64,000 nucleotides of DNA. Source: Salmonella enterica subsp. enterica serovar Choleraesuis. GTDB taxonomy: Bacteria; Pseudomonadota; Gammaproteobacteria; Enterobacterales; Enterobacteriaceae. Below, piece after piece: positions 27,792 to 38,902 of the stretch (the first letter of the stretch is position 1; every line of letters begins with the position of its first letter). The notes beneath the pieces are model-generated. The model was not told the origin of the DNA. It saw only the letters and a program-made list of their open reading frames with translations, and did not search any database. The position numbers and the translations under genes were made by a program. The stretch spans positions 2,356,001 through 2,420,000 of the forward strand of contig AP025685.1 in the NCBI GenBank assembly GCA_022846635.1. The letters are read 5' to 3'.

Positions 27792-28652
27792 TTACAACTC
27801 AACCGCGGTAAAGCGCTCACGCGGATTAGCGATAAGATCCTGGGCCGCAACAACCTGCAATTCGTACTCATTCATCTCTTTGGTGGTACTGATAATGGCG
27901 TATACCGCCGCCGTTACATGCTCCAGCGCCTGCGGTAAAGACTCACCTTGCAGTAATTTCACCAGCATCAGACCGCTGGTAACATCACCCACACCGACCG
28001 GCTGACGATCGCCGAAATCGACCAGCGGGCGATGAATGTGCCATGCCTGGTCTGCAGTGACCAGCAGCATCTCGAAGCGATCGGTCTGATAACCGGCGCG
28101 TGCCAGGTGTTTAACCAGCACCAGACGCGGGCCGCGAGCAATAAGCGCTCTGGCGGCATCCACCGCCTCGGCAACATTGTGAATGCTGCGACCGCTCAGC
28201 ATTTCCAGCTCCAGCAGGTTTGGCGCAGTCAGATCGCTTGCTGGTAGTGACGCATTTGCATGAAACTCAGCAACGCCGGGAGCAACAATACAGCCTTTTT
28301 CCGGGTGGCCCATTACCGGATCGCAGAAGTAAAGCGCGTTAGGATTAGCTTCTTTAACCTTACGCACAATCCCGAGAATATGCTCGCCCTGCTCGGCCGA
28401 GCCAAGATAGCCGCTTAATACCGCATCACAACGGCCCAGCTCGCCGATATCCGCAATGCCCTGAACGATTTCAGTAAGGTGTGACGGCGGCATTACGGCA
28501 CCCGTCCACTTGCCATATTGAGTGTGATTAGAAAATTGTACGGTATTAAGCGGCCATACATTCGCACCGAGACGACGCATAGGAAATTCGGCAGCACTGT
28601 TCCCGGCGTGCCCAAAGACCACGTGCGACTGGATAGCAAGAATGTTTTTCAT
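27792..28652 (-). CDS. pdxY: Pyridoxal kinase PdxY
   Basis: ATP-dependent kinase of the ribokinase fold that phosphorylates pyridoxal in B6 salvage; 286 residues (E. coli 287). The conserved start [20 protein letters not shown] is at ATG 28652; upstream in-frame ATGs have no family support. The catalytic motif [11 protein letters not shown] (anion hole and base Asp) and [14 protein letters not shown] are present. It follows tyrS in the same direction, with a strong hairpin in the gap, suggesting partial read-through from a pdxH-tyrS-pdxY unit. Confidence 0.94.
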   Translation of the reverse strand: MKNILAIQSHVVFGHAGNSAAEFPMRRLGANVWPLNTVQFSNHTQYGKWTGAVMPPSHLTEIVQGIADIGELGRCDAVLSGYLGSAEQGEHILGIVRKVKEANPNALYFCDPVMGHPEKGCIVAPGVAEFHANASLPASDLTAPNLLELEMLSGRSIHNVAEAVDAARALIARGPRLVLVKHLARAGYQTDRFEMLLVTADQAWHIHRPLVDFGDRQPVGVGDVTSGLMLVKLLQGESLPQALEHVTAAVYAIISTTKEMNEYELQVVAAQDLIANPRERFTAVEL

Positions 28653-28842
28653 GATGTGTCCGAAATGGATGTAACGGGTCATTGTCAATTTTGCGAAAAC
28701 TCCGCCGCAGCGGAAGGTAGCCAGATGCGCGCTCTCCAAACGGTAGCGACACCCTGCGGCCTAAATAAGCCTCTGCATGACCCTAAGACAGAAGCAAATC
28801 CCAGCGTCGACGTTATCAAAGCTCTGCCGAACGGCGGGTAAT

Positions 28843-28870
28843 AAAAAGGGTGCGCAGCTGCGCACCCTTT
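28843..28870 (-). terminator. Terminator of tyrS
   Basis: AAAGGGTGCGCAG and CTGCGCACCCTTT form a perfect 26-bp palindrome (28845-28870) with a T-run on the minus-strand exit side, located 17 bases after the tyrS stop. Confidence 0.82.
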
Positions 28871-28886
28871 AGGAAATAACCAATAA

Positions 28887-30158
28887 TTATTTCCAGCAAA
28901 TCAGGCAGTAATTTTTCTTACCGCGGCGCAGAAGCGTATAACGGCCGAATAAACGGTCGCTATCACTGAAATTATACTCAGGATTGCTTTGCTTTTCGCC
29001 ATTAATGGTAACAGCATTTTGCGCGATGGTTTTACGTGCCTGCCCGCGGGACGGTTGCAGCTCGCTGTCTACCAGCGCCTGTTGCAGATCCGCATCGCGA
29101 TTCAGTTCAACCATTGGCATACCGTCCTGAGCCAGCTGAGCAAAGTCAGCTTCCGTCAGGGCGCTCAGGTCACCATTGAACAGGCTTTGAGTAATGCGAC
29201 GTGCGGCTTCCAGCCCTGCTTCACCGTGAACCAGGCGAGTCACCTCCTCTGCCAGCACGTACTGAGCGCGCGGCGCGGTGCCGCTGGCTTTGTCTTCAGC
29301 TTCCAGCGCATCGATATCTTCGAGGCTCATGAAGGTGAAGAACTTCAGGAAGCGGTACACATCGGCGTCGGCGGTGTTTATCCAGAATTGATAGAATTTG
29401 TACGGACTGGTTTTGCTTGGGTCAAGCCATACTGCGCCGCCTTCGGTTTTACCAAACTTAGTACCGTCGGATTTGGTAATCAACGGAACGGTCAGACCAA
29501 AGACCTGGTTCTGATGCAGACGACGAGTAAGATCGATACCAGAGGTGATGTTACCCCACTGATCAGAACCGCCGATTTGCAGCGCAACGCCGTGCAGTTC
29601 GTTCAGGCAGGCAAAGTCATAACCCTGCAACAGGTTGTAAGAGAATTCGGTGAAAGAGATGCCGACATCATCGCGATTCAGGCGCTGTTTCACGGCTTCC
29701 TTGTTAATCATCTGGTTAACAGAGAAGTGCTTACCGATATCACGCAGGAAGGTCAGCACGTTCATGCTGCCAAACCAGTCGTAGTTGTTTGCTGCGATAG
29801 CCGAGTTGTCGCCGCAGTCAAAATCGAGGAAAGGCGCGACCTGATGGCGGATTTTCTCAACCCACTCATTCACGGTTTCATTAGTATTAAGCTTACGCTC
29901 GGTCGCCTTGAAGCTTGGATCGCCGATGAGACCGGTCGCCCCACCCACCAGCGCAACCGGTTTGTGACCCGCCAGTTGGAAGCGCTTCAGGCACAGTAAC
30001 GGAACCAGATGGCCCAAATGCAAGCTGTCGGCGGTAGGATCGAAGCCGCAATAAAGGGCGATTGGCCCCTGCGCCAGTCGCTCTGCTAACGCTTCTTCAT
30101 CCGTCACCTGGGCCACAAGGCCACGTTCTTGCAATTGCTTAATCAGGTTGCTAGCCAT
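28887..30158 (-). CDS. tyrS: Tyrosyl-tRNA synthetase
   Basis: Class I aminoacyl-tRNA synthetase of 423 residues (E. coli 424). Motifs are [16 protein letters not shown] (HIGH-type HLGH), GGSDQWGNI (tyrosine pocket) and KFGKT (KMSKS-type loop), followed by a C-terminal S4-like RNA-binding domain ending in [11 protein letters not shown]. The start is ATG 30158 ([13 protein letters not shown]), supported by TGGAGAATTTG; two upstream in-frame ATGs add residues not seen in the family. Confidence 0.96.
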   Translation of the reverse strand: MASNLIKQLQERGLVAQVTDEEALAERLAQGPIALYCGFDPTADSLHLGHLVPLLCLKRFQLAGHKPVALVGGATGLIGDPSFKATERKLNTNETVNEWVEKIRHQVAPFLDFDCGDNSAIAANNYDWFGSMNVLTFLRDIGKHFSVNQMINKEAVKQRLNRDDVGISFTEFSYNLLQGYDFACLNELHGVALQIGGSDQWGNITSGIDLTRRLHQNQVFGLTVPLITKSDGTKFGKTEGGAVWLDPSKTSPYKFYQFWINTADADVYRFLKFFTFMSLEDIDALEAEDKASGTAPRAQYVLAEEVTRLVHGEAGLEAARRITQSLFNGDLSALTEADFAQLAQDGMPMVELNRDADLQQALVDSELQPSRGQARKTIAQNAVTINGEKQSNPEYNFSDSDRLFGRYTLLRRGKKNYCLICWK

Positions 30159-30308
30159 CAAATTCTCCATATAAACACACCTACACCATTGCCGGTGCAC
30201 AGCCTTCGCCAGCGGCGAATTAAAAAATCAGGGGGTTCATAGCATAAAGCGCTGACACGGGTTGTGCCAGCGTTACATCATGATTTGTCTTATTCAGCGA
30301 GCAGAAAG

Positions 30309-30962
30309 TTACGGTGCCAGGCGGTCGATATTCCAACCTTCGCCATCGCGCTGATACAAGAAACGATCGTGCAGACGATTTTGACCGCCCTGCCAGAACT
30401 CCATCTGATCGATGCTGACGCGGAAACCGCCCCAAAAACTCGGCAGAGGCACTTCACCCTGCTGGAATTTTTGTTTTAATTCGAGGAATTTACCTTCGAG
30501 GATCCCGCGCGCCGAAATGCGGCTGGACTGACGAGAGACCCAGGCACCAATCTGGCTATCGCGCGGACGGCTATTAAAGTATTTCACTACCTCAATAGTC
30601 GATAAACGGGTAGCGGTGCCCTGCACCATGACCTGTCGCTCCAGCATATGCCACGGGAATAACAGGCTGATACGCGGATTATGTTCCAGATGCTGGGCTT
30701 TACGGCTGCCGAGGTTGGTATAAAACACCAGCCCCTTCTCATCGTAATGTTTGAGCAGAACAATGCGCTGATATGGCTGGCCGTTTTCATCAACTGTGGC
30801 CACCACCATGGCGGTTGGATCGGCAAGGCGGGCCTCACAAGCCTGCCCCAGCCAGCGCTCAAACAGCGTCAGCGGTTCAGCGGTCAAATCGCTGCGACGC
30901 AGACCGCCTTTAGTGTATTCGCGACGAAGATGCGCGATTTCCTCGAAATGATTGTCTGACAT
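30309..30962 (-). CDS. pdxH: Pyridoxamine/pyridoxine 5'-phosphate oxidase
   Basis: FMN enzyme making pyridoxal 5'-phosphate, 217 residues (E. coli 218). Family landmarks include [20 protein letters not shown] (FMN phosphate site), [19 protein letters not shown] and the C-terminal dimer/substrate motif [14 protein letters not shown] with the terminal WNIDRLAP. It lies upstream of tyrS in the same direction, with pdxY beyond, grouping two B6 genes. Confidence 0.96.
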   Translation of the reverse strand: MSDNHFEEIAHLRREYTKGGLRRSDLTAEPLTLFERWLGQACEARLADPTAMVVATVDENGQPYQRIVLLKHYDEKGLVFYTNLGSRKAQHLEHNPRISLLFPWHMLERQVMVQGTATRLSTIEVVKYFNSRPRDSQIGAWVSRQSSRISARGILEGKFLELKQKFQQGEVPLPSFWGGFRVSIDQMEFWQGGQNRLHDRFLYQRDGEGWNIDRLAP

Positions 30963-31021
30963 GACAAACCTACAAAAATGTGATCAATTTCCGGGTATTC
31001 TGCGCCCTGTCAGAACAAATC

Positions 31022-31360
31022 TCAATGACTGCCAGCCAGCTTACAGTTATGCAGCACAATACGGTCCTGGCGATAAACCGTCGCTTCATCCCCTTTAGAC
31101 CAGAAAACGTAAATGCCGTCGCTATAACGAGTACCGGAGGCGGAAATCCCCTGTTTCAGGGTTAACGGCTTGTCATCAAGAGTAAAGCTCACTTCTTGCT
31201 TCTTATCATTAAGCGCGACATCCAGCGCTTGCTCATCACACTGATAAGTCATGCTATCGGTGTTTACCCGATTAACGAAATTCTGGTAGAAAGTTTCGTA
31301 GGTGCTACAGCCCGCCAGCAGCGCGGGTAACATAATAATGAGGATTTTTTTCATTTTCAT
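31022..31360 (-). CDS. mliC: Lysozyme inhibitor lipoprotein MliC
   Basis: A 112-residue lipoprotein inhibiting c-type lysozyme at the cell envelope. The signal peptide [20 protein letters not shown] ends in the lipobox LAGC. The MliC core follows, with [25 protein letters not shown] and [21 protein letters not shown]; the two Cys of the mature domain probably pair. The start at 31360 has AAGGACAAGCC before it. It is next to anmK and pdxH, as in K-12. Confidence 0.93.
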   Translation of the reverse strand: MKMKKILIIMLPALLAGCSTYETFYQNFVNRVNTDSMTYQCDEQALDVALNDKKQEVSFTLDDKPLTLKQGISASGTRYSDGIYVFWSKGDEATVYRQDRIVLHNCKLAGSH

Positions 31361-31447
31361 TGGCTTGTCCTTGAGTCTGCTTTCCCTGGCGCTGATACGC
31401 ACCAGGGTAAATTAAGTCTATTGGGTTGCCGAAAAAGAAAACTTCAG

Positions 31448-32572
31448 TTAACTCCGATAATTATATCCGTTAGCAGGATAAATCGCGCCCAGGACTGTTT
31501 CAGCACTGGCGCCAGTGACCGACGGCAGGTTACCCGGCAAGCCGGAAATGGTGCGCCATGCAAGCCAGGCAAATGCCAGAGCTTCCATGTCGTCGCCACT
31601 AATCCCGGCTTCATCAGTGGTGGAAACTTCCGTTCCCGGCAACAGCGCGGCAAGACGGGCCATAAGTAGCGGGTTACGGCTACCTCCGCCACACACCATC
31701 AACCGCTCACAGCCGCCGCTTAACAACACCTGTTCGGCGATGGTGACCGCCGTCAGCTCGACCAGTGTTGCCTGTACATCGGCAACGCTAAGCCCTGGGA
31801 AATGCGCTAACTGACGTTCCAGCCAGCCGTAATTGAAGTATTCACGCCCGGTGCTTTTTGGCGCCGGTGCGGCAAAATAGGGATCGTTCAGCATTTGCTG
31901 TAACAGTGGAATTATCACTATCCCACTGCTGGCAAGCTCTGCATCTTTATCATAAGCCTTACCCTGTTTGCGCCAGATCCAGGCATCCAGCAGCATATTG
32001 CCTGGGCCGGTGTCATAGCCACGCACCGGCAGACCGGGCAGTAATAGCGACAGGTTAGCGATGCCCCCCACGTTCAGCACCATGCGCCTTTCGTCCGGCC
32101 TTGCCAGCAGGGCGTGATGAAAAGCGGGAACCAACGGAGCACCCTGACCTCCCAGCGCCATATCGCGGCGGCGAAAATCGCCCACAACTGTAACGCCTGT
32201 ACGCGCGACTATCTGGTTATTATCGCCGATTTGCATTGTATGGGGCGCATCACCCATCGGTTCATGCCACACGGTCTGGCCGTGACAGCCAATCGCGATG
32301 ATATCCTGGGCTGCCAGATTTTCCTGAGCCATTAGCTGCGTTACCGCTTCGGCAAACAGTTTTCCGAGCCGGGTGTCGAGCTGACCTAACTGAGAAAGCG
32401 TTAACGTCTGGCCCTGGCAAATCGCCAGAATGGCTTGCTTTATCTCCAGCGGTATCGGGTGGCTGTAGCTCGCCTGCTGCGCCACCATCTTATCGTCGAT
32501 AGCGGCCAACACCACGTCAATACCATCCAGGCTGGTTCCTGACATTACGCCGATATAGCGACCGGACTTCAT
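31448..32572 (-). CDS. anmK: Anhydro-N-acetylmuramic acid kinase
   Basis: Kinase/hydrolase recycling cell-wall anhydro-MurNAc to MurNAc-6-P. The 374 residues (E. coli 369) begin [20 protein letters not shown], the family glycine motif. [14 protein letters not shown] and [14 protein letters not shown] are the ASKHA-fold phosphate and adenosine motifs. It lies upstream of mliC in the same direction and is divergent from slyB. Confidence 0.95.
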   Translation of the reverse strand: MKSGRYIGVMSGTSLDGIDVVLAAIDDKMVAQQASYSHPIPLEIKQAILAICQGQTLTLSQLGQLDTRLGKLFAEAVTQLMAQENLAAQDIIAIGCHGQTVWHEPMGDAPHTMQIGDNNQIVARTGVTVVGDFRRRDMALGGQGAPLVPAFHHALLARPDERRMVLNVGGIANLSLLLPGLPVRGYDTGPGNMLLDAWIWRKQGKAYDKDAELASSGIVIIPLLQQMLNDPYFAAPAPKSTGREYFNYGWLERQLAHFPGLSVADVQATLVELTAVTIAEQVLLSGGCERLMVCGGGSRNPLLMARLAALLPGTEVSTTDEAGISGDDMEALAFAWLAWRTISGLPGNLPSVTGASAETVLGAIYPANGYNYRS

Positions 32573-32701
32573 CTGGCATTCCTTTATAAGGACTAAGAAG
32601 AATCTAGTGCATCATAAAGTGTTGGGTAATTCCATGATTCATTATTAGTTTTTTTCGACTAAATATTATCCCTCAGTTATTAGTTTTCTCAGATGTTCTA
32701 T

Positions 32702-32718
32702 GGTTTAAGTATGGTTAA
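32702..32718 (+). promoter_or_regulatory. PhoP box upstream of slyB
   Basis: GGTTTA-N5-GGTTAA fits the PhoP consensus of two direct hexamers on an 11-bp period. A TATGAT hexamer at 32736-32741 is a candidate -10 element. E. coli slyB is a PhoPQ (low-magnesium) regulon gene, which agrees with this position. Confidence 0.7.
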
Positions 32719-32846
32719 GTTGCTTATCACTAGAGTATGATGCCGACGAGCTGGATTAGCTGTAATACTTAGTCGGTGGATACCGTATAATTACAGCGTA
32801 TACACGTGCCTCTGGCGGCATTGAGTGATGAACAGGAGATTCATAA

Positions 32847-33314
32847 ATGATTTCACGCGTATTGGTTGTTTCGCTGGTTGGTTTGACTCTTGCAGGTTGC
32901 GCAAACACCAGCACCTTATCGGGCGATGTCTACACTGCCTCTGAAGCTAAACAAGTACAGAGCGTAAGTTACGGTACCATCACCAATATCCGTCAGGTTC
33001 AAATCCAGGCCGGTAACGATAGCAACATTATTGGTACTCTTGGCGGTGCCGTACTGGGTGGTTTCCTGGGTAATACTATCGGCGGTGGTACCGGTCGTTC
33101 ACTGGCAACGGCTGCAGGTGCTGTTGCAGGCGGCGCGGCGGGTAATAAAATTGAAAGCTCCGTTGACCGTGTTCAGGGCGTTGAGCTGGAAATCCGCAAA
33201 GACGACGGCAACACCATTATGGTGGTACAGAAACAGGGTAACTCTCGTTTCTCCGTGGGTCAGCGCGTTTCTATGGCCAGCAATGGCAGCCAGATCACCG
33301 TATCCCCTCGTTAA
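32847..33314 (+). CDS. slyB: Outer-membrane lipoprotein SlyB
   Basis: A 155-residue lipoprotein, the same length as in E. coli. The signal peptide ends in LTLAGCANT (lipidated Cys at about 18). The middle is a glycine-zipper 2TM-like stretch from LGGAVLGGFLGNTIGGG, and the C-terminus is a small beta domain. SlyB helps keep the outer membrane intact under PhoPQ-activating stress. AGGAGATTCATAA precedes the ATG. In K-12 the next gene is slyA; here a diguanylate cyclase lies between. Confidence 0.94.
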   Translation: MISRVLVVSLVGLTLAGCANTSTLSGDVYTASEAKQVQSVSYGTITNIRQVQIQAGNDSNIIGTLGGAVLGGFLGNTIGGGTGRSLATAAGAVAGGAAGNKIESSVDRVQGVELEIRKDDGNTIMVVQKQGNSRFSVGQRVSMASNGSQITVSPR

Positions 33315-33546
33315 TACCTTCCGACGGGGGCCTCCTGGCCCTCGTCTGCTTCATTACACTTCTTTACACCAGGCTCAACAATCCCCATTTAAATTAAGTA
33401 ATACTGGCGTTCTATGGGCAATTTTATTTTTGTTCAAAATCTGCGCGCCATGTTTTGTTGCGCGCCAAAAAAACAGAAAGCATTAATGGTTTTTTAACCG
33501 ACAGGCCCTAAATGGATATTCGGGCATTGAGGCAAGGAGTCGCCTT

Positions 33547-35049
33547 ATGGTAAGCAACATCAGCCACTGCAACAAACGTGTGGCCGTCTTTTTGGTAACC
33601 AGCACCATTATCATTTTATTCCTGGTGCAATATTTTCAGGCACTGCAAGGTGTATATGCCCCCTTCTCACCGCTTCTGTTTCCAACCTTTACGATATTTT
33701 TGCTAGTACTCCACCTGCTGATTGCTGTGTTTATGGGAATGCGTTACCTGTGCGACCTTTCCTGTGGCTATTATCTCGCATTAACATTCGCCTTTCTTAG
33801 CTCGGCTATCTTTATGGTCGGTACGCTGCTGAGCTATCCCAGCTATTTTGTTTATTACACCATCAATCCCATAAAGTATAATGACGCGGCGCTGTTCTTT
33901 ACCTTCCGCCATTTCACGATGGCTCTGATGGTCGGGATTTCAGTTGTCCTTTATGTCTTCCGGGATTTTTGCAGCCGTCACCCCCGAATCAATACCGCTA
34001 TTTTTATTGCGCTCGCCATCTTACTGGCGGGGTGCATTGTGCTGGGCTACCTATGCTCGAGTCTCGATCCAAGCCTTAGCCTGACCCTGGTAGATGACAG
34101 CACTCGTCGCTATGTACCGCTGTGGACATCGGGAATTGGCTACATATTAATGGGAATGTGGGTCATTACGCTGGTTCTGATGCTCTGGACTACCCGGATG
34201 AAAGATCTGTTCTGGAGCTCAGGCTCAATGCTGTGTGTCTGTTATATTGCCACCTTGATGGTGCTGCTAACCGACGACCAGACCGAAACCTTTGCCTGGC
34301 ACAGTTCGCGCATTATTGAAGCCGTTGCCACGCTATTTGTACTGATGACGTTGCTGTCTGATGTATTTCGGTTATACAAAGAATCACGCGAGAAATATTA
34401 CATCTCATGGCAGAACTCAATCCGCGACCCACTAACCCGGCTCTACAACCGCAGCTACTTTATGGATCATCTCAATGCCCTGCTGCCTAAAGTTACACCG
34501 CTTCAACCGTTATCGGTCATTATGAGCGATTTAGACCATTTCAAACGTATTAACGACACATATGGTCACTTACAGGGTGATAAAGTCATCCAATATGTTG
34601 CCCAAACCCTGGCCAACTCCGTGCGGGAAAATGATATTGCGGCTCGTATCGGTGGTGAGGAATTTATGTTGCTGCTTAATAATACCAACGCCCATGACGC
34701 CTATATAATCGCCGAGAGAATTCGTAAGAAGATTGCTGCTGAAACCGCTGAAAGCAGTCAGGGACAGATTCCGGAAACTATCACCATTAGTATGGGAGTA
34801 TTTACCAGCTATGGTACCGCCGACTCTGAGGCGTGTGTGAAAAACGCCGACAGCGCGATGTATCAGGCCAAGCGCGAAGGCCGTAATCGGGTAGTACACT
34901 TTGATATTACCGAAGCCTCTCCCGACGAAAGCGCGCCCGGGGAGGAGTCAACCGAAAAAAAGGAGACCTCATCATCGCCGAAAATCACCTCAGTGAATGA
35001 TGACGTCGACTCCCGTATAGCGCCAATTATCCCGCCGGGAATGCGTTAA
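33547..35049 (+). CDS. Membrane diguanylate cyclase with MASE4-like sensor
   Basis: A 500-residue protein. Roughly eight hydrophobic segments occupy residues 12-275, an integral-membrane sensor resembling the MASE4 type (as in E. coli DgcI/YeaI); I am less sure of the exact MASE class. A GGDEF domain follows. Its active loop is intact (GGEEF, 369-373), SDLDHFKRINDTYGHLQGD binds GTP/Mg, and an RxxD inhibitory site (REND, 360-363) sits five residues before it, predicting c-di-GMP synthesis with product inhibition. The C-terminal ~45 residues are acidic and low-complexity. AAGGAGTCGCCTT is the ribosome site. It is not present between slyB and slyA in K-12. Confidence 0.88.
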   Translation: MVSNISHCNKRVAVFLVTSTIIILFLVQYFQALQGVYAPFSPLLFPTFTIFLLVLHLLIAVFMGMRYLCDLSCGYYLALTFAFLSSAIFMVGTLLSYPSYFVYYTINPIKYNDAALFFTFRHFTMALMVGISVVLYVFRDFCSRHPRINTAIFIALAILLAGCIVLGYLCSSLDPSLSLTLVDDSTRRYVPLWTSGIGYILMGMWVITLVLMLWTTRMKDLFWSSGSMLCVCYIATLMVLLTDDQTETFAWHSSRIIEAVATLFVLMTLLSDVFRLYKESREKYYISWQNSIRDPLTRLYNRSYFMDHLNALLPKVTPLQPLSVIMSDLDHFKRINDTYGHLQGDKVIQYVAQTLANSVRENDIAARIGGEEFMLLLNNTNAHDAYIIAERIRKKIAAETAESSQGQIPETITISMGVFTSYGTADSEACVKNADSAMYQAKREGRNRVVHFDITEASPDESAPGEESTEKKETSSSPKITSVNDDVDSRIAPIIPPGMR

Positions 35050-35056
35050 AAGCAGG

Positions 35057-35094
35057 CTGACGACACCGCAGTGAATATGGCTCGGTGTCGTCAG
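35057..35094. terminator. Hairpin between diguanylate cyclase gene and slyA
   Basis: CTGACGACACCG (35057-35068) and CGGTGTCGTCAG (35083-35094) form a 12-bp stem between the convergent genes. TTTT follows shortly on the minus-strand side, so it may end slyA transcription and possibly work in both directions. Confidence 0.65.
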
Positions 35095-35144
35095 GTTGAA
35101 TAATGTTTTATGGATAAATGCCCGCGTAGGTGTAAGGAGAAAGC

Positions 35145-35585
35145 TTAATCCCGAGACTGCAGCTCAAGGATGTTTTGCTCAAGCCTGCCGATGATATTTA
35201 AGACGGTATCCAGCTCTTCATTGCTGATGCCGGAAAGAATTTCACCACGCGTGTGGACGATGACCTTTTCCATTTGCTCAATGATAGGCTGAGCCTTTTC
35301 AGTCAGCTTGATACGTTTAGCGCGGCGATCGTTAGCGCAAGTCTGGCGCGCTACCAGCCCCTTCTCTTCCAATTGATCGAGGGTACGAACTAAAGAAGGC
35401 TGCTCAATACCTATCGCCTTGGCAAGCTGGATCTGCGATTGATCCTCAGGCAGACGATGAATGTTGTGCAGCGTCACCCAGTGTGTCTGCGTCAGCTCCA
35501 GTGGCTTGAGACGATGATCGATAAGCGCTCGCCAGATGCGGACTAAACGTGACAGATCTGAACCCAGGGGTGATTCCAATTTCAT
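35145..35585 (-). CDS. slyA: MarR-family regulator SlyA
   Basis: Winged-helix transcription factor of 146 residues (E. coli 144), beginning [20 protein letters not shown]. The recognition helix lies in [20 protein letters not shown] and the wing in [14 protein letters not shown]. SlyA often counters H-NS silencing and acts with PhoP in Salmonella. It is divergent from ydhI, as in K-12, and both promoters would lie in the 176-base spacer. Confidence 0.95.
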   Translation of the reverse strand: MKLESPLGSDLSRLVRIWRALIDHRLKPLELTQTHWVTLHNIHRLPEDQSQIQLAKAIGIEQPSLVRTLDQLEEKGLVARQTCANDRRAKRIKLTEKAQPIIEQMEKVIVHTRGEILSGISNEELDTVLNIIGRLEQNILELQSRD

Positions 35586-35761
35586 CTCCTTATAATTAGC
35601 TTGCTAAGTTGTTGTGCTCATTTTACACTGCCGAAACATTGTTATTATGTTGACTAATTTGATAACTTTTATTGCGTCCGGGCAATGATTCTCAGTGTTA
35701 TTATACAATTACGCAACAGGAAAACTGCGGACCGGTCGCGCATTTTAAAGGATTATCCCCG

Positions 35762-35998
35762 ATGAGTTATCTGTTTTCGTCCTCCGGCATGCCGCTGAGA
35801 GACCTTATCGTTGGCTCTTCTGTCTATTTCCCTCCCGTGTTCAAAGCCGTAATACTCGGTTTTATTATCTGGCTGCTATTGCATCGTTTGATGCGAGAAT
35901 GGATGTATTCCGGCGAGGTATGGCACCCGACCCTAATGGATCTTTCACTATTTGCGCTTTCGGTAAGCGCCGGATTGCTGTTATTGACAGCCTGGTAA
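35762..35998 (+). CDS. ydhI: DUF1656 small membrane protein YdhI
   Basis: A 78-residue inner-membrane protein with two hydrophobic spans, starting MSYLFSSSGMPLRDLIVGSS. Length and sequence fit E. coli YdhI, an AaeX-like component of an aromatic-acid type efflux cassette. The start at ATG 35762 is chosen by family length. It precedes ydhJ by 16 bases and forms an operon with ydhJ and ydhK. Confidence 0.9.
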   Translation: MSYLFSSSGMPLRDLIVGSSVYFPPVFKAVILGFIIWLLLHRLMREWMYSGEVWHPTLMDLSLFALSVSAGLLLLTAW

Positions 35999-36014
35999 GG
36001 AAACCTACAACATC

Positions 36015-36872
36015 ATGAATTTAAAAAAAATAAAATATTTCTCAACCATTCTGGTCTTTATTCTCGCGGCCCTGGTGGTATGGCAAGCATGGACTTATTA
36101 CATGCGCTCACCGTGGACGCGCGATGGCAAGGTTCGCGCCGAACAGGTCGGCATTACCGCCCAGGTATCCGGCACGATTACTCAGTTAAAAGTCGCAGAT
36201 AACCAGTTTGTGAATCAAAATGAACTGCTCTTTCAGATAGATGAAACCCCCTATCGAATAGCAATTCTGGACGCGGAAGCTCAACTGGCAAAATCCGAGT
36301 CAGACCTGGCCAAAGCGCATAATGAAGCAAACCGGCGTCAGCATCTGCCGCAAAACTACATTTCGGCAGAAGACCTGGATACGGCCAATATCACGGTTAA
36401 AACAATGCAGGCACAGGTTAAAGCCGCCACGGCTAATCTTGAACATGCCCGTTGGCAATTAAGTCAAACCGCAGTGCGGGCACCGGTGAGCGGCTGGGTG
36501 ACGAATCTCTCCACACGCATTGGCGATTATGCCACCGCCGGAAAACCGGTCTTTGCCCTAGTCGACAGCCATTCATTTTATGTAGTGGGTTATTTTGAAG
36601 AGACCAAATTGCGCAATATCCATCCCGGCGCCAAAGCACAGGTCACGCTTTACAGTGACGATCGTCGGCTGGAGGGGACAGTATCCAGTATTGGCAGGGC
36701 CATTTACGATCAAAGCGTAGAAACCGACAGTAATCTGGTACCTGACGTACGTCCTAATGTGCCATGGGTACGTCTTGCCCAGCGGGTGCCGGTACGTATC
36801 GCTTTGGGGCATATACCGCCGGACACCACGCTGGTTTCCGGAACGACCTGCACCGTTTCGATTCAGCGCTGA
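36015..36872 (+). CDS. ydhJ: HlyD-family membrane fusion protein YdhJ
   Basis: Periplasmic adaptor of 285 residues, the same length as in E. coli. It has an N-terminal membrane anchor (about 9-27), the biotinyl-lipoyl half-motifs [18 protein letters not shown] and [14 protein letters not shown] flanking a coiled-coil hairpin (about 88-150), and a beta-barrel. It would link the FUSC-type pump YdhK to the outer face. Substrates are unknown. In E. coli the cassette follows SlyA. Confidence 0.93.
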   Translation: MNLKKIKYFSTILVFILAALVVWQAWTYYMRSPWTRDGKVRAEQVGITAQVSGTITQLKVADNQFVNQNELLFQIDETPYRIAILDAEAQLAKSESDLAKAHNEANRRQHLPQNYISAEDLDTANITVKTMQAQVKAATANLEHARWQLSQTAVRAPVSGWVTNLSTRIGDYATAGKPVFALVDSHSFYVVGYFEETKLRNIHPGAKAQVTLYSDDRRLEGTVSSIGRAIYDQSVETDSNLVPDVRPNVPWVRLAQRVPVRIALGHIPPDTTLVSGTTCTVSIQR

Positions 36873-36880
36873 GGTTGAAT

Positions 36881-38902
36881 ATGGATCTCTCATCCATTTC
36901 ATCCTGGCGTCAGCTCCCATGGATACGCGCCACGCTACCCCAGTGGCGCTATGCGTTACGCGTCTCACTGGCGGCTTGTCTGGCGCTGTCATTTGCCTAC
37001 GGTCTGGATTTAGATCAACCCTACTGGTCAATGACCTCCGCTATCGTGGTCGGGTTTCCAACCGTTGGCGGAGCCATCAGTAAAAGCCTGGGGCGTATCG
37101 CCGGTAGTCTTATCGGTGCCACCGCCTCTTTGATTATTGCTGGGCATACACTCAACGATCCGTGGCTGTTTACTCTGTCGATGGCCTGCTGGTTGTCCTG
37201 CTGTACCTGGATCTCGGGGCAATATCAAAATAATGCCTCTTATGCTTTTGCTCTGGCGGGTTATACGGCCGCCATCATCGCATTTAGCATGGTCAATACT
37301 TTGGAGACCACAGAACTTTGGGATATTGCCCAGGCACGCGTGTGTGAAGTGATGGTTGGCATACTTTGCGGTGCGGGGATGATGATGGTGCTTCCTAGTT
37401 CGTCCGATGCCAACGCGCTGGTTAACGCGCTTAAAAATATGCATGGCCGCCTGCTAGAACATGCCAGTCTGTTGCTTAAGCAGGAAGTGACCGACACCAT
37501 GCCAGCCGCCCATGAATCACTCATCAGCCAGATCCTTACGCTTAATTTACTGCGTATTCAGGCATTCTGGAGCCATTACCGATTCCGTCAGCGCAATGCC
37601 CTGTTCAATTATCTACTCCACCAGCAGTTACGTATGACCAGCGTGATATCCAGCCTGCGACGTATTCTGCTGAGCTGGGATAATCCACCCAAAAATTTGG
37701 CGGAAATTCTTAACCAACTGATGACGTTGCTGGCCCAGCCAGATACCGATAAATATCAGGTTGCCCGCCTGATTAGTCAGCTTGAGACCGGGGATCCTTC
37801 CGACTATCGCTTTCGGGCTTTCTGGATGCGGCTGCGCTATTTCTGCTCGCTGTACATAAACAATAGCCGCTGGTTACGGCAGATAGAGAATGCATCTCCG
37901 ATTACCATTCTGACGCCGCCTTCCGCCCATGCACTGGCCCGGCATACCGATAAAACTGAATCCGCCTGGAATGCTTTACGTACTTTTGTGGTGATAACGG
38001 TAACGGGCGCCTGGAGCATCAGCACCCAATGGGAAGCCGGCAGCGAAGCACTCTCTCTGGCAGCGATTAGTTGTGTGCTCTATTCGTCATCCAATGCGCC
38101 ATTTGTCTCTATTAATTTACTGCTGCGAACCCTGCTTGCGCTTACTGTATTTAGTTTTCTGGTGAAGTTTGGGTTGATGATCCAGGTCAGCCATCTGTGG
38201 GCATTTCTGGCTTTTTTATTCCCGCTGCTTATTACAATTCAGTTGCTCAAGCAGCAACACCCCAAATATGCCGGGGCTCTGGGCCAGTTTGCGGCGTTTA
38301 TGGGGTCGTTTATTGCCGTCACAAATCCACCGCAATATGACTACGCCTCATTTTTGAACGACAACCTGGCTAAAGTGATTGGCGTAGGTATGACGTGGGT
38401 AGCCTTTTCAGTACTAAGGCCAAGTTCGGATAAACGTAAAGGGCGGCGGCATGTACGGGCCTTGCGGCGATCGTTTATCGATCAGATTAGCCGACATCCG
38501 AGGTATTCAGAGGCAGAGTTTGAATCGCTGGTTTATCACCATATTAGCCAGCTGAGCAACAGCAAGGATGAAGCCAGCAGGCGCTGGCTGCTGCGCTGGG
38601 GAGTCGTGTTGCTAAACTGTACTCATGTCGCATGGCAGCTGCGGGCCTGGGAAACCCGTTCCGACCCGCTTTCACGGGTGCGGGATACTTGCATCGTGAC
38701 AATGCGCAATATTATGAGCGAACGTGGCGTCCAACAACGCACTCTGGCGACCGCCCTGGCAGAGTTGCTGCGAATCAGCGAAGCGTTATCCCGCCACCAT
38801 CAACCCGAAGCGCGAGATTTAGCCGCCATTATCTGGCGGCTTTACTGCTCACTTCGTCAGCTAGAACAGGCTCCGGCGCAAAGTAATGACGTTAGCGGAT
38901 AA
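36881..38902 (+). CDS. ydhK: FUSC/AaeB-type efflux transporter YdhK
   Basis: A 673-residue inner-membrane transporter (E. coli YdhK 670) with two FUSC membrane halves, each about six spans (from about residue 25 and about 365), separated by a cytoplasmic helical domain. The start is ATG 36881 with GAGGTTGAAT upstream; a longer in-frame extension lies inside ydhJ and has no family support. It probably exports aromatic or organic acids with YdhJ. Its last 11 bases overlap the end of the convergent sodC-like gene. Confidence 0.93.
   Translation: MDLSSISSWRQLPWIRATLPQWRYALRVSLAACLALSFAYGLDLDQPYWSMTSAIVVGFPTVGGAISKSLGRIAGSLIGATASLIIAGHTLNDPWLFTLSMACWLSCCTWISGQYQNNASYAFALAGYTAAIIAFSMVNTLETTELWDIAQARVCEVMVGILCGAGMMMVLPSSSDANALVNALKNMHGRLLEHASLLLKQEVTDTMPAAHESLISQILTLNLLRIQAFWSHYRFRQRNALFNYLLHQQLRMTSVISSLRRILLSWDNPPKNLAEILNQLMTLLAQPDTDKYQVARLISQLETGDPSDYRFRAFWMRLRYFCSLYINNSRWLRQIENASPITILTPPSAHALARHTDKTESAWNALRTFVVITVTGAWSISTQWEAGSEALSLAAISCVLYSSSNAPFVSINLLLRTLLALTVFSFLVKFGLMIQVSHLWAFLAFLFPLLITIQLLKQQHPKYAGALGQFAAFMGSFIAVTNPPQYDYASFLNDNLAKVIGVGMTWVAFSVLRPSSDKRKGRRHVRALRRSFIDQISRHPRYSEAEFESLVYHHISQLSNSKDEASRRWLLRWGVVLLNCTHVAWQLRAWETRSDPLSRVRDTCIVTMRNIMSERGVQQRTLATALAELLRISEALSRHHQPEARDLAAIIWRLYCSLRQLEQAPAQSNDVSG

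Noticed and set aside
28989..29999. 336-codon frame antisense to tyrS
   Set aside because: Shadow frame; tyrS is unambiguous on the other strand.
30264..30479. Short frames opposite pdxH
   Set aside because: Antisense shadows without ribosome sites.
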